From Siphlonurus alternatus (lineage: Eukaryota > Arthropoda > Insecta > Ephemeroptera > Siphlonuridae): a DNA stretch of 64,000 nt. This document shows positions 33,801 through 43,399 of this stretch, piece after piece; position 1 is the first letter of the stretch, and the number at the start of each line of letters is the position of its first letter. The position numbers were made by a program, and so were the translations under genes. The notes beneath the pieces are model-generated. The model searched no databases. It saw only the letters and a program-made list of their open reading frames with translations, and was not told the DNA's origin. Location: contig OX463783.1 in NCBI GenBank assembly GCA_949825025.1, positions 16,775,628 to 16,839,627 on the forward strand, read 5' to 3'.

Positions 33801-36800
33801 AGAGAAAGTAGAGGAATTACTTGACTTAGCTGGTATAAATTTAGAACATGGTGGAAGTATTGTTGAGCTTAATATAATTCAAGATATTTTGCCTTCTCAT
33901 ATTCAACTTGTTGTTTTTGATGATATTCAGACAAGACACATATTTTTTAAGCGTAAAATGGATGGTGTAACCTCTCATATATTTTTATTTTTACATGACC
34001 ACCATTATTCTACCATTTCTAGTATTTGCAATTTTTTTCTATGCTCTTATTACTGTAAAGAGTGCTTCAGTGCCTATGAAAGCAAAGTTACACACAGGTG
34101 TAAGACAAAATGTAGAAAATGTTTTAAATTTCCTATATGTGTACCTGAAAAAAATGTAAATATTCAATGTGTTGACTGTGGTGGAGATTTCAAATCTCAA
34201 ACTTGTTATGACAATCATTTGTCTAATATGTTAACCAAAATAAAAAGTGTATGCAATTATTATAAATGCTGTACACTCTGTAAAAAAACATATACGCTCT
34301 ATGCTGGGCGAAAGCATGCTCACACTTGTAGTGAAACTTACTGTAGTAACTGTAGGACACATGTTCCTGAAGGTAGACATCATAGATGCTATATAAAGAA
34401 GGACACAAAAAAACAACCACCTTCTGAAGAAAATGTAATGTTAGTGTACTGGGATGCGGAGACAACTCAGGACACTCGAGTGTCCGAAAATGAAAATGAT
34501 GGATTTTATCATGAATGTAATTTAATTATAGCTCACACACAATGTTCAGTATGTAAAAATAATGACACAGATGTACCATGTACAAGATGTGGAGGAGATG
34601 AAGGAAATAGAGTTCAAGTTTTTCAGTTTGACCCTGTAGCTGCATTTTTAAATTTTCTTTGCTTGCCAAGAAAAATATTTAGAAAAATAATTTTACTTTG
34701 CCACAATTTTCAGGGTTTTGATTCCTATTTACTTATACGACATTTCTTAACAGTCATGAATGTAACACCTAAAGTTCTGCTTAGAGGGGCAAAAGTCATT
34801 TCTTTAGAATATAAAAAACTAAAATTTATAGACAGTTTAAACTTCTTACCATTGAGACTCTCTCTATTGCCAAAAACGCTAGGCCTTGATGAGGATTTAA
34901 GCAAAGGTCGGTTCCCTTTTTTGTTTAACAGTTTTGAAAATAGAAATTACGTTGGCATTATGCCTGAAGCCAAATATTATGATCCTGATCAGTTATCTGT
35001 AGATGAGAGAGAAAAATTTTATAATTGGTACAATAAGAAAGTAAATGAAAATTATATATTTGACATGCAAAAAGAAATTTTACATTATTGTAATTTGGAC
35101 GTAGAAATATTAAGAAAAGCAATGAACAGGTTTAGAGACATCATAATTAAAGTTGGAAATGTAGACCCTGTAACTGAATGTTTAACTTTGCCACACTGCG
35201 CTAGTCTCATTTTTAGGCGTAATCATTTAGAAGAAAATATGTTAGCTGTCTTACCTGTTAGAGGTTATAGAATGTATGATACTCAGTCTAAAATAGCAAT
35301 AAAATGGCTCTTGTCACTCGAAAAAACTCGAAACATAAAAATTCAACATGCCGCAAATGCTGGAGAGTACAGGACAGCAAGAGGAGGATTCTTGGTGGAT
35401 GGTTACTCAAATATTAATGGAACAGAAACAGTTTATGAACTAAATGGCTGTTTTTATCACTTTTGTGAGTGTCAGGGTGAATTAAACCAGTCTGTTAAAT
35501 ACGCTAATGATCCTCACAGTAACTTGGCAATGAGACGAAGCAACACAGAACGTAAAATAGCAGCATTAAAAAACCTGGGGTATAAAGTTGAAGTTATGAA
35601 AGAATGTGATTTTATGAGACAGTTGAAAGCAAATCCAACACTTAAAAATTACTTAGATGGGCACCCATTGGTATGCGAGACACCTTTGGTACCAAGGGAT
35701 GCAATGATGGGAGGAAGGTGTGAAAATTTTGCTATCTATGATGAAATTACCGTTGGAGAAAATGATGAACTTAACTTTCATGATTTTATTTCCTTATACC
35801 CTGCAATTTTAAAGTATTTTTCAATGCCAATTCATCACCCTATCATTCATCTTGGTCCAAATTTTCCAGACTTACAGTTAATAGAAGGATTAATTAAGTG
35901 TGTTATTTTGCCACCACGATCTCTCTTCTTGCCACTTCTTCCTTTGAAATTAAATGACAAACTGGTTTTTGTTTTATGCAGAACTTGTGGTGAAAACTTG
36001 ACTCAGGGAGAATGTGTTCACGAAAATGAAATGGACCGTGTCTTATCTGGTACATGGGTCATAGAGGAAATAAGAAAAGCTCTTTCCTTGGGGTACAAAA
36101 TAACAAAAATTATTGAAGTATGGGAATACCAGGTTTCAAAATATGATAAAGCAACAGGTACTGAAGGTGTGTTTAACTCATATGTAAATGTATTTTTAAA
36201 AATTAAACAACAAGCTAGTGGATGGCCTGAGTGGGCAAATGATGAAGCAAGCAAAGATAAATATATTCAAAATTACTTTGAAGCTGAAGGAATTATGTTG
36301 TGTCGTGATGAAATTGAAGTTAACCCTGGCCTAAGAGCCATTGCAAAGTTATTGTTAAATGCACTGTATGGGCGATTTGCAATGAACTTAGAACGCAGCC
36401 AAACAAAAATAATTAAAGATTCAAAGGACTTTTATGATTTACTAACGGATCCTAATATAATTGTCCACACTGTTCATTGTATAAATCAAGAATATGTACT
36501 AGTTAATTATGAAACTCCTCTTGAATTAATTCCTCAAAATAATACTGTTAACGTTGTTGTTGCTTGCTTTGTTACTGCTGGAGCTCGCCTCCGCCTTTAT
36601 GAGCAAATGGAAATGTTACAAAGAAGGCTAAAATATGTAGATACGGATTCTACGCTAAGCAGATACAATCCAGGGGACAAAAGAATACCAACAGGAAATA
36701 ACTTAGGAGATATGAGTTCAGAACTAGAAGAGGGATGTATTATTTCTCATTTTGTGTCTGGTGGAGCAAAACATTACAGTTATAAAGTAATAGATGCAAA

Positions 36801-37068
36801 AGGTAACAATGTTAAAACTGTAATGAAATGCAGAGGAATATCTCAAAACTTTTCTAATAAGGAAATAGTTAATTTTGATAAATTAAAGAGCATGGTTCTT
36901 GAAGGAGCACCATCTGAGGTTGTATCAATTCCTAGAAAAATTTTAAAAAATAAAGATTTTAATCTTGTGACCAAACCCATGACTAAAGTCTACAGAACAG
37001 TAAATTCAAAAAGATGGGTAAAGCCAGACAGCTTTATAACATTTCCATATGGCTACAAATCTGACTAA
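27815..37068 (+). CDS. POLB: Polinton protein-primed DNA polymerase B, multi-exon gene
   Basis: The last exon (33202-37068) holds the enzyme. It has an N-terminal domain with conserved KCLAHAV Cys and a later HDHHYS (possibly a cysteine-protease-like fold), Cys/His zinc-binding pairs, the exonuclease motifs DAE (415-417 counted from the ATG at 33211), NFQGFDSY and YCNLD (626-630), polymerase motifs DFISLYP (858-864), KLLLNALYG (1046-1054) and YVDTDS (1142-1147). It copies the element using a protein primer. Upstream exons 27815-28046, 30555-30614, 30671-30781, 30841-31014, 31093-31161, 31237-31305, 31381-31449, 31525-31593, 31672-31773 and 31857-33013 chain with matching phases and join phase 0 at GAA|GTGAGT to CAG|AAT. 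The total is 5979 nt, 1992 aa. The added N-terminus has a GRPPKPK AT-hook-like segment and Pro/Ser/Lys-rich low complexity. A polyadenylation signal AATAAA is at 37168. The exon chain is my prediction; the polymerase core is certain. Confidence 0.85.
28047..30554 (+). other. Long first intron of the polymerase gene, repeat-rich
   Basis: No supported ORF. It has G runs at 28320-28345, 28424-28444 and 29022-29066. It has at least seven copies of a CGTGTGTTATT-type motif between 29113 and 30030, often followed by GAAGAAATATATTTA. Two related blocks (28258-28310 and 28524-28575) share GCGTTGC.CATCTATGAG. The segments 29260-29400 and 29510-29640 are diverged tandem copies (CTGGTGACTTTA, AATTACCATT, CGCGCAAGCGA). 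Confidence 0.6.
30963..31671 (+). repeat. Tandem exon-intron array in the polymerase gene
   Basis: Units of about 144 bp, each a 69-nt exon plus a ~75-nt intron, start at 31093, 31237, 31381 and 31525. The 3' part of the preceding exon (30963-31014) is a fifth partial unit. Exons encode the repeat YASTSQYIPPPTSSNGVA preceded by GSVPQ. Each exon is phase 1 at both ends, so adding or losing units keeps the frame. Introns (GTAAATATGACTACATTATT...TTATTTYAG) are nearly identical, which points to recent expansion or homogenisation. Each intron has an in-frame stop if retained. Confidence 0.9.
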
Positions 37069-37789
37069 ATATATGTATTTTTTATATACCAGATTTTGTT
37101 TACTTTGCATGCCTTTTAATATATTTTGTTTGTACTAAGTTTTATGAATTTGCATGTCTTTTATGATAATAAAAATTATTAAAAATAAAATTCAATCTTC
37201 TATATATTATTTTTTCATTATTATTATTTCTAAGGAGTTAAATATTATAACATATAACACACATCATTATTTTTTACTAGTTTTTATTTTTAAGAATGAT
37301 ACATATATTATGATAAAATAATGAAAAAACATGTTTTATGCTACACTACTATTTTATTATAAAGTAAAAACTAATACAATAAATGTGTTTCAATTTAAAA
37401 ATTAAATGTTAATGTTTAAAGCTAGTATGATTCTCTATTATATTGGTAAAAAATACAGTATATATGTTTAATACATTTAAACTATTCAATTACAAAGTTA
37501 AAAACAATACAGACTACACGGTGATTAAATGTACTGAAAATGAAATGATTATTATAAAGTTAAAAATACAGTTAATGTTTTATATATCTAAACTATTCTA
37601 TTAAAAAGTTTATATGATGATTAATTATAAAGAAATTAAAAGGATTAATGCTACTATGCTTATCTATTACAAAGTTAAAAATATAATCATGAACAAAATG
37701 ACTACTTTTTACTACTTTTTACTACTAATTTGATTATCATATGATGAACATTGAAAAAAATTAACCATACTATACATAATAATTTTCAA
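37069..37789. other. Convergent spacer between polymerase and minus-strand genes
   Basis: Non-coding. It carries the polymerase gene's AATAAA (37168-37173) and degenerate direct repeats containing CTATTACAAAGTTAAAAATA and AAACTATTC between about 37360 and 37700. Confidence 0.6.
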
Positions 37790-38482
37790 TTACATATCAG
37801 ATTTCTTTCTGAGACACATGGTTAGCAAATTATCAGCTGAGAGGTTAATCATTTCATACAAACAACGTAAAACATCCAGTCCATTAACAGAAGGGTACAC
37901 AAACTTAGTAAGATCAAGTTGGTTGAGAATTTTTTTGAAATCTTCACTATGATTTACTTTCATCAAGCTGGATTCATGGTCTTTAATAATCTCTTTAACC
38001 ATTTTGCTGTACAAATCTTTAATCTCATCACACCAGGTTTGCTGTTGATTTGTTAAATAAGTAATGAGAGGAAACAATTTAACAAAGTTAAACCAAGTTT
38101 TCTCGACAATCCAAATTGAGACGACATTGTCAGATGCCTCAAAGCCAGATGTTGTAGGTTGGAAGTCAGCTCTCTCGATAACCAACATCTTGTTGGAGTA
38201 GGTTGTATCGAAGCGAACCCGCAGCCCCGTTGTTAATGTCATAAATCTTTCTATGTAGTTTGCTGAGTTTGCTGAGGTCTTGTAAAAGAAGCTAGAGATG
38301 GCTGGCTCACAATCCACAAGTTGCTTGAACTCTGCAGAAGTAAATCTAATTTTGTAGGAAGTGCCTGGCTTTGATAACCAAACATTTGGTGAAACGTCCT
38401 CTGCAACTTGGATTCCACAAGACACAGTTTTGCAGTGTGAAGGAGTCAAGCCGTAAGTTACGTCGAGCAGCTTTGAAGCCAT
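37790..38482 (-). CDS. Polinton protein of unknown function (230 aa)
   Basis: Open frame starting MASKLLDVTYGL, with its own TATA box upstream (38544-38554), so it is probably transcribed separately from the packed genes to its right. It has mixed alpha/beta composition, no signal peptide, no membrane helix and no catalytic motif I recognise. A WLSKPGTSYKIRFTSAEFKQL segment is vaguely like a PC4-type nucleic-acid-binding strand pattern, which is weak. It lies at the position where Polintons carry lineage-specific genes. Confidence 0.8.
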   Translation of the reverse strand: MASKLLDVTYGLTPSHCKTVSCGIQVAEDVSPNVWLSKPGTSYKIRFTSAEFKQLVDCEPAISSFFYKTSANSANYIERFMTLTTGLRVRFDTTYSNKMLVIERADFQPTTSGFEASDNVVSIWIVEKTWFNFVKLFPLITYLTNQQQTWCDEIKDLYSKMVKEIIKDHESSLMKVNHSEDFKKILNQLDLTKFVYPSVNGLDVLRCLYEMINLSADNLLTMCLRKKSDM

Positions 38483-38543
38483 TGTGATGATGTGTGTCTC
38501 TTTACAGGTAAGTTTAAAATGAAGAAAATATTATACATGATTT

Positions 38544-38554
38544 CCTTTATATAG
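38544..38554 (-). promoter_or_regulatory. TATA box upstream of the 230-aa gene
   Basis: The minus strand reads CTATATAAAGG about 60 bp before the ATG at 38482. It overlaps the 3' end region of the protease gene. Confidence 0.55.
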
Positions 38555-38561
38555 TGAAAAA

Positions 38562-39110
38562 CTACCACTTAGCGCATGCGCACTTTGCTCGACATATTAA
38601 GTCTTCGTTTTTTGCATTTTTATGTCCCTTAACAACATCAAAAAATAATCGAAATCCAAGGATTGCATATGCATCATTTGAATAAACATCATTACAATGA
38701 AAGTTATGAATAAAATTATTTAAACTAATATAATGTGCTTTTGCACTTACAAATAATATACAATAGTGTCCACATACAGATGAAGTTAAACTTTGCAATG
38801 TTTTAGTATTATTTACACAATTATCACTGTTTCTTTTAATAAATTGTTCATGACTTTTTACAATTGAAGGTAGCCCATATGAATCAAAATATTCAGCGTT
38901 ACCAAAATTATCAAAGTAAATTGCCACCCAGTGAGCACCTGGCATATCTTGTTTGTCTGTGTTCACAATGTATGCACTATTTTTCCTTGCCTTCTTTGGC
39001 AACGTATCAGCTGCATAAACACCTTTGAATATTTTTTTTGTGCAGGGGTCTCTTTGAAGCACACGACTTATATCCAAGTTCGTTAATGGAGCATAATGTA
39101 TGCTCTCCAT
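38562..39110 (-). CDS. PRO: Adenovirus-type cysteine protease (182 aa)
   Basis: Ulp1/adenain-like fold judged from the ordered catalytic residues: His60 in GAHWVAIYFD, Asp76 in EYFDSYG, Gln106 in LQSLTS and Cys113 in SVCGHYC. Length is normal for the family. In adenoviruses and, by inference, in Polintons it cleaves capsid and core precursors during virion maturation. Its ATG follows the stop of the capsid C-terminal frame with no spacing, and it ends the packed block of minus-strand genes. Confidence 0.95.
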   Translation of the reverse strand: MESIHYAPLTNLDISRVLQRDPCTKKIFKGVYAADTLPKKARKNSAYIVNTDKQDMPGAHWVAIYFDNFGNAEYFDSYGLPSIVKSHEQFIKRNSDNCVNNTKTLQSLTSSVCGHYCILFVSAKAHYISLNNFIHNFHCNDVYSNDAYAILGFRLFFDVVKGHKNAKNEDLICRAKCACAKW

Positions 39111-39488
39111 TTAGAAATCAACTGTCACTTTTCGGTCTTTGCATATCTCCACCAGGTTCTGAAACTCACCGTAAACTACACAAGTCAAAGTGTCTGTTAA
39201 ACTTTTGTCAAACCGTATTTCCAGCTCAATCACACTATTCTTTCGTAAGTTCCACATGTGAAGGTTTGAAGACAAATCTGGAGACAAGTCAAAAGTATGT
39301 ATCACATACCCTCCAGCTCCATACTCATCCCTATTTATATGGTAACCATCGTCACTGAAATTAATTCTGGTTCCTTGAAATGTGTGGAAATATGAAAGAA
39401 TGTAGTCAGGAGCTGCAGGTTCAAATGTCATTTCAAGTGGTCTAGTAGTGACTGGTACTCCATCTCGAGTAAGTGAGACATAATTCAT
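39111..39488 (-). CDS. MCP: Major capsid protein, C-terminal part (separate frame)
   Basis: Open frame of 125 aa starting MNYVSLTRDG and ending KVTVDF. It contains REYGAGG-like and TFDLSPDLSS...WNL segments and a final Tyr-Gly-Glu-Phe strand, all of which I recognise as the C-terminal end of the Polinton double-jelly-roll major capsid protein. It is in another frame from the N-terminal part (39485-40369) and overlaps it by ATGA. The frame is open upstream of its ATG back to a run of six T (minus strand) at 39509-39514, where a one-base slip would join the two parts. Coupled reinitiation would instead give a separate polypeptide. Confidence 0.85.
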   Translation of the reverse strand: MNYVSLTRDGVPVTTRPLEMTFEPAAPDYILSYFHTFQGTRINFSDDGYHINRDEYGAGGYVIHTFDLSPDLSSNLHMWNLRKNSVIELEIRFDKSLTDTLTCVVYGEFQNLVEICKDRKVTVDF

Positions 39489-40369
39489 ATTATAATGTTG
39501 GTGAGTCCAAAAAACACTCTTACAGGAGTCGGGCCAGTGAATAACTTTTCTCCAAAGTTATGACCACCAGGTGGGATTGTGAATGACTTCATTTCTACAC
39601 GACTAATAGGGTACTTTGCACTGGTTGTTGCCAGCACCTTACTGTGTGCCACTAGAATTGATGGAGATATTCTCACTCGTCGCACAAGTAACGTTGCTTT
39701 TGCAATTTTGATTGTATACTTTGCATCACCAGAATCCATAAGACAAAATGCAGGCTTAGATCTGGTGAAAAGAATGTCTATTGGGACACCATTTATAATA
39801 AATGTACTTTGTCCAAATATGTCTACTTTAATTTGACCGAGGAGAGGCACAAGCTTACTGCCTTTGATATGTGCCCTTCGTTGTGCAAGTCCCACATTTG
39901 CGTCTAAGTCATTCATTTTTCCAGCTGTGTCTTTATAATATAAAGCCATGGTTTGATGACTTTCCTTTGCTGTAACATTATAATTAAATAATGTTTCAAA
40001 GTACGCTCTGTATGGGTACAACTGTGATGGTGGTGACAACATTTTGTTGTTCATTGAAACACTTACTTCTGAAAAAAGTGAATGAAGAAAATTGTTCACA
40101 GGACCAACTTTGTTAACATCAGCTACAATGTCTTCTCCTTTATCAGTTTTTATGCTAACCAAGAGTTTTAAATATGTATGTGAAGGGTCTAAGTAATCAT
40201 CAGCACTAATAGGAATAGAAAACTCAAGAGGAGCTTCGTTGTCAATTGAAGCATTTGGTTTAATGTACAATACTTCTGAATTTTCAATGCTAATTTGTGT
40301 GGGTGGCAGAGCAAATAGGTCTAGTTCACTCTTGGTACATTCAGGAGAGTTATTATGAATGAAAGCCAT
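39485..40369 (-). CDS. MCP: Major capsid protein, N-terminal part (frameshifted)
   Basis: 294-aa frame. The start region has ALPPTQISIENSEVLYIKP, then PLEFSIPISADDYLD and NFLHSLFSEVSVSMNN, all typical of Polinton double-jelly-roll capsid proteins that form the icosahedral shell. The family is usually one chain of over 400 residues; here the frame ends early with a few off-frame residues and TGA at 39485-39487. The C-terminal remainder follows in the -1 frame. The likely slip point is the six-base homopolymer at 39509-39514. This is a mutation, a sequencing error or, less likely, a programmed frameshift. Confidence 0.93.
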   Translation of the reverse strand: MAFIHNNSPECTKSELDLFALPPTQISIENSEVLYIKPNASIDNEAPLEFSIPISADDYLDPSHTYLKLLVSIKTDKGEDIVADVNKVGPVNNFLHSLFSEVSVSMNNKMLSPPSQLYPYRAYFETLFNYNVTAKESHQTMALYYKDTAGKMNDLDANVGLAQRRAHIKGSKLVPLLGQIKVDIFGQSTFIINGVPIDILFTRSKPAFCLMDSGDAKYTIKIAKATLLVRRVRISPSILVAHSKVLATTSAKYPISRVEMKSFTIPPGGHNFGEKLFTGPTPVRVFFGLTNIII

Positions 40370-40377
40370 TGAATCTG

Positions 40378-40875
40378 TTAGCCAAAAATGTCAGAAAATG
40401 TTTGTGTATTCTTTCTTTTAGCTTTTTTCACGCACTTCTTTTTCTTGGGTTTCAGACGTTTCACTTGTTTTTTTACTTTTTTTGTTGCTTTTTTTTTCTT
40501 CGAGGTAGCAGAGGTCTTTCGTTTCTTAGTTACAGTTGCAGACTGATTATTTTTTGAATTCTTACGCTTATATACTCTTCCCGAACCACTCATTTTCTGA
40601 ACAGCTCTCTCAGTTAAGTTATGACCCATGTTTCTTACTCTATTCTGGAGGCTTTCTTTAATAGGCACTAGTTTTATTGTGTCAGAAAGTACACCAACAC
40701 CTCCTGAGAGTGCTTCGTCCTTAATTGCTGACAAGCCACTCTTAAGAAGTGGCAATACTGAGCGAAGCATTTTACCAAAAAAATTTCCAATGCCTCTTCC
40801 TGTTTGTTCACGAAAATATGCATTTCCAACTCCTGATTGAGCTTGTTTCAAGTAATATGTTGTATATGAATTCAT
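40378..40875 (-). CDS. Polinton basic virion-associated protein (165 aa)
   Basis: N-terminal part has MNSYTTYYLKQAQSGVGNAY, then an amphipathic GIGNFFGKMLRSVLPLLKSG segment. The C-terminal half is a Lys-rich tail (KKKKATKKVKKQVKRLKPKK). This two-part design is conserved in Polintons between the minor and major capsid genes. The amphipathic helix recalls membrane-active capsid proteins and the tail recalls viral core proteins that bind DNA; both roles are inferred. It is packed 2 nt after the minor capsid gene and 8 nt before the major capsid gene. Confidence 0.85.
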   Translation of the reverse strand: MNSYTTYYLKQAQSGVGNAYFREQTGRGIGNFFGKMLRSVLPLLKSGLSAIKDEALSGGVGVLSDTIKLVPIKESLQNRVRNMGHNLTERAVQKMSGSGRVYKRKNSKNNQSATVTKKRKTSATSKKKKATKKVKKQVKRLKPKKKKCVKKAKRKNTQTFSDIFG

Positions 40876-40877
40876 AT

Positions 40878-41618
40878 TTATGAGGAGCAGCGACGAAAGT
40901 GTAGTAGCACAGAGCAGGTTCCACTTATGAATGGTAAAAGTTCTTCATTTCTGTCTTTTATATCAATGGAAATTTCATCAATTTCCTTCAGTGCTATTGG
41001 TGCATATTGAGGGACTTTATAAAAGATACAACCACTGCCACCATGAACATATGAATTAATATCTATAGTAATACATTTCAAAATTTTGCTTACTCTGTCA
41101 CCAAAAAGTTGTGGTTTTACTATGCTGCAATACAAGTAAGCTTGCGATGGAATACCCACATTAAAATCTGGTGAATGGGGTGCTTGAATGTACTGTCCTC
41201 TGAAGTCAGTTGCATTAGGAAATCCTAACTGCATAGCCAAAGTCCTTGTGAGTCTAAGTCTCACATCATCCACAATATCTGAGGTACATAAAACTCTATT
41301 CTTATCAAGTTTAAATGTGTATTCATAATCCAAATCTTCTTGAATTTTTTGTAATATGTTTTCAACATTAAGTGTGTAAGTATCTTGAATAATACATCTT
41401 TTTCTTGTCATGCCACCATGCTTGGTCCACGCTCTGCTGTTTTGACCGTAAAAATTACATAAAGTCATTGGAAAATGTATTTCATGAACAGCAACTTCCC
41501 ATGCTTCATGAAGAACAATTCTCTTTTGCAGCTTATTGGTAAAGCAGGATGTGGTGTTTTTTGGATGTAATGTAGCTGAGGAGTCGCTTAATAATGTAAT
41601 ATAAAATTCGTCCTCCAT
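40878..41618 (-). CDS. mCP: Polinton minor capsid (penton) protein (246 aa)
   Basis: Starts MEDEFYITLLSDSSATLHP followed by NTTSCFTNKLQKRIVL and EVAVHEIHFP, the recognisable opening of the Polinton single-jelly-roll penton protein, which occupies capsid vertices. Length is normal. The start follows the integrase stop by 3 nt, and the stop is 2 nt before the next ATG, so it belongs to the packed block. The assignment is from family familiarity; no catalytic motif is expected. Confidence 0.9.
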   Translation of the reverse strand: MEDEFYITLLSDSSATLHPKNTTSCFTNKLQKRIVLHEAWEVAVHEIHFPMTLCNFYGQNSRAWTKHGGMTRKRCIIQDTYTLNVENILQKIQEDLDYEYTFKLDKNRVLCTSDIVDDVRLRLTRTLAMQLGFPNATDFRGQYIQAPHSPDFNVGIPSQAYLYCSIVKPQLFGDRVSKILKCITIDINSYVHGGSGCIFYKVPQYAPIALKEIDEISIDIKDRNEELLPFISGTCSVLLHFRRCSS

Positions 41619-41621
41619 TTT

Positions 41622-42683
41622 TTATTTTTTAATATTGCTGGCACTGATCCAACTGTTGAACTTCTCGGGGTAACCAATCCAACTGACAAACAGCTCCTTT
41701 CTGTCACCTTTTCCTCTGGTTTTAATGATTTTATCAATTTTATGAAACTCAGGTAAGCCAACCTTTTGAAGTTCACATTCATAAAATCGACCAGCTATTT
41801 TTTCACCTTGTAAGTCACAAAGTTCATACATTATAGGTCTCCTCTGCAGTACATTATTAATAACAAATATTTCTTTTGAATAGTTATTTTCATAACCTTT
41901 ACTAAATGCTTTTTTTGTTTTACTTATCCTAACATTGTCACCAACTTGCAGCTTTGGTTTTGTTCCATCTATTGGAAGTTGATGTTGATATAATTTTTTC
42001 CAGACAGATAAAAAGTTGTGTTCATTCACACTGACTGGTGTTGTGCCAATGCTACTATGATCAGTGGCGTTATATCCTTTTATAATGTCTTGAAGTACAT
42101 CAACATACCTATGACTGTTGCTATGTGTAAAATATCTCCACAGCTTTGTTTTTAATGTGCGTATAAACCTCTCAGCCACGCAAGCCTTGATGTCTGCATT
42201 TTCAGTACTATACATACCAATGTCACTATTTTTTAAAAATGTTTTCAAAATTTTGTTTTTAAATTCAAGTCCTTTATCAACACAAATTTTCAATGGCTTG
42301 CGTGCTACTTTATTTATAATATCTTCTAGTGCACTTTTAACTGTTTCAGCAGACTTATTTTTTAACACACGCACCATTGCAAACTTACTTAAGACATCAA
42401 TGGCTATAAGTATATAGCAAGCACCATCATTTTCCTGCTTAAACTTCTGCATGTCAGCTAAATCCACATGCCAAACGTCGTCAATATTAGTAACAAAAAC
42501 AATGTCTCGTTTAAATTTTTTTCTTGCAGGTGCATGGAGAGTGTACGCTTCCTGACCACTTAAAAAATCTTTAATTTTTTTGTCTGAAATGCTCTTAGGC
42601 ACATGCTTCCGAAGTGTACTGTAGCTACTATATCCAGCAGGATGTTTTGTATCAAAATATATCTTTGAAAGTAATTTGCTCAT
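41622..42683 (-). CDS. INT: Retroviral-type integrase with chromodomain (353 aa)
   Basis: The DD35E catalytic core is visible: Asp74 in WHVDLADM, Asp136 in CVDKGLEF and Glu171 in VAERFIRTLK, with exactly 35 residues between the last two. An N-terminal helical region precedes it. The C-terminus (about 300-353) is chromodomain-like with ELFVSWIGYPEKFNSWI. It inserts the element into the genome; the 6-bp duplication seen here is its signature. The chromodomain may steer insertion to particular chromatin (family knowledge). The ATG overlaps the stop of the upstream 237-aa gene as ATGA. Confidence 0.97.
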   Translation of the reverse strand: MSKLLSKIYFDTKHPAGYSSYSTLRKHVPKSISDKKIKDFLSGQEAYTLHAPARKKFKRDIVFVTNIDDVWHVDLADMQKFKQENDGACYILIAIDVLSKFAMVRVLKNKSAETVKSALEDIINKVARKPLKICVDKGLEFKNKILKTFLKNSDIGMYSTENADIKACVAERFIRTLKTKLWRYFTHSNSHRYVDVLQDIIKGYNATDHSSIGTTPVSVNEHNFLSVWKKLYQHQLPIDGTKPKLQVGDNVRISKTKKAFSKGYENNYSKEIFVINNVLQRRPIMYELCDLQGEKIAGRFYECELQKVGLPEFHKIDKIIKTRGKGDRKELFVSWIGYPEKFNSWISASNIKK

Positions 42684-43393
42684 AGTTTAAATTTTGTCCA
42701 AGTACTTGCATAGGGTGAATAATGTATTTTTCTACGTTTTGCAACTGTAGGAACTACAGGAGTCCTTGATGTTGATGGCTGAGGAGTCACAGGAGCACTG
42801 TTTACAGCAGTCAAGTAAGAATCCTGTATATTTTTTCCCAAAAATTGTCGTGGCACATTGGAGTCAATAACAGCCTTAGTAAACTCCTGCCAACCTGCTG
42901 GGTTAGCATTGCCCCTGGACTTGACAGCGTTACATATAAGATCAACTATATTTGAATTTTTAATGTCTTTGCCATTAACATTAATTTCTCCCGTTTCATT
43001 CCAGGATACAAAAGGCCCAGCCATTAATATATTTAATAGCTCTATTCCTTTGTCTTTCATAGTTTTTGGTAACGCTTTTTTAAGTAAATGTATTACTTGA
43101 GCATCTTTTGTTGGAAGTAAAGTTTTATTTTCAATAAGGGCTTCTTCAACTGGATCTGCATCTGGTTGTGGTTTTTTATTTATAAGTGGTATTTCAATAG
43201 CTTTTTCTTTTTCTTTAACAAAATGTAAATATTTATGTAAAGTTTGAGAGTACATTTTCCATTTTAACTCGTCAGAACAATTTGTGTTATATAGTATACT
43301 GTGCATTTCTTTATCCATCCCAGAAAGCTGTTTTGTGTCAAGTCTTGAAAAAATTTCAGGTGGAACGAGGATCATTTTTGTAGCTTCTTCCAT
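42680..43393 (-). CDS. Conserved Polinton protein of unknown function (237 aa)
   Basis: Starts MEEATKMILVPPEIFSRL, a VP(P/W)xxxxRL opening seen in Polinton proteins encoded next to the integrase or ATPase. The central region is charged and helical, followed by a segment with LNILMAGPFVSWNETGEI. The end is Ser/Thr/Pro-rich (PVTPQPSTSRTPVVP) with basic RRKIHYSPYA and a terminal W-K-L. No known catalytic residues. It overlaps the integrase start by 4 nt and follows the 108-aa gene by 6 nt. A structural or DNA-associated role is only a guess. Confidence 0.8.
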   Translation of the reverse strand: MEEATKMILVPPEIFSRLDTKQLSGMDKEMHSILYNTNCSDELKWKMYSQTLHKYLHFVKEKEKAIEIPLINKKPQPDADPVEEALIENKTLLPTKDAQVIHLLKKALPKTMKDKGIELLNILMAGPFVSWNETGEINVNGKDIKNSNIVDLICNAVKSRGNANPAGWQEFTKAVIDSNVPRQFLGKNIQDSYLTAVNSAPVTPQPSTSRTPVVPTVAKRRKIHYSPYASTWTKFKL

Positions 43394-43399
43394 GTTGAT

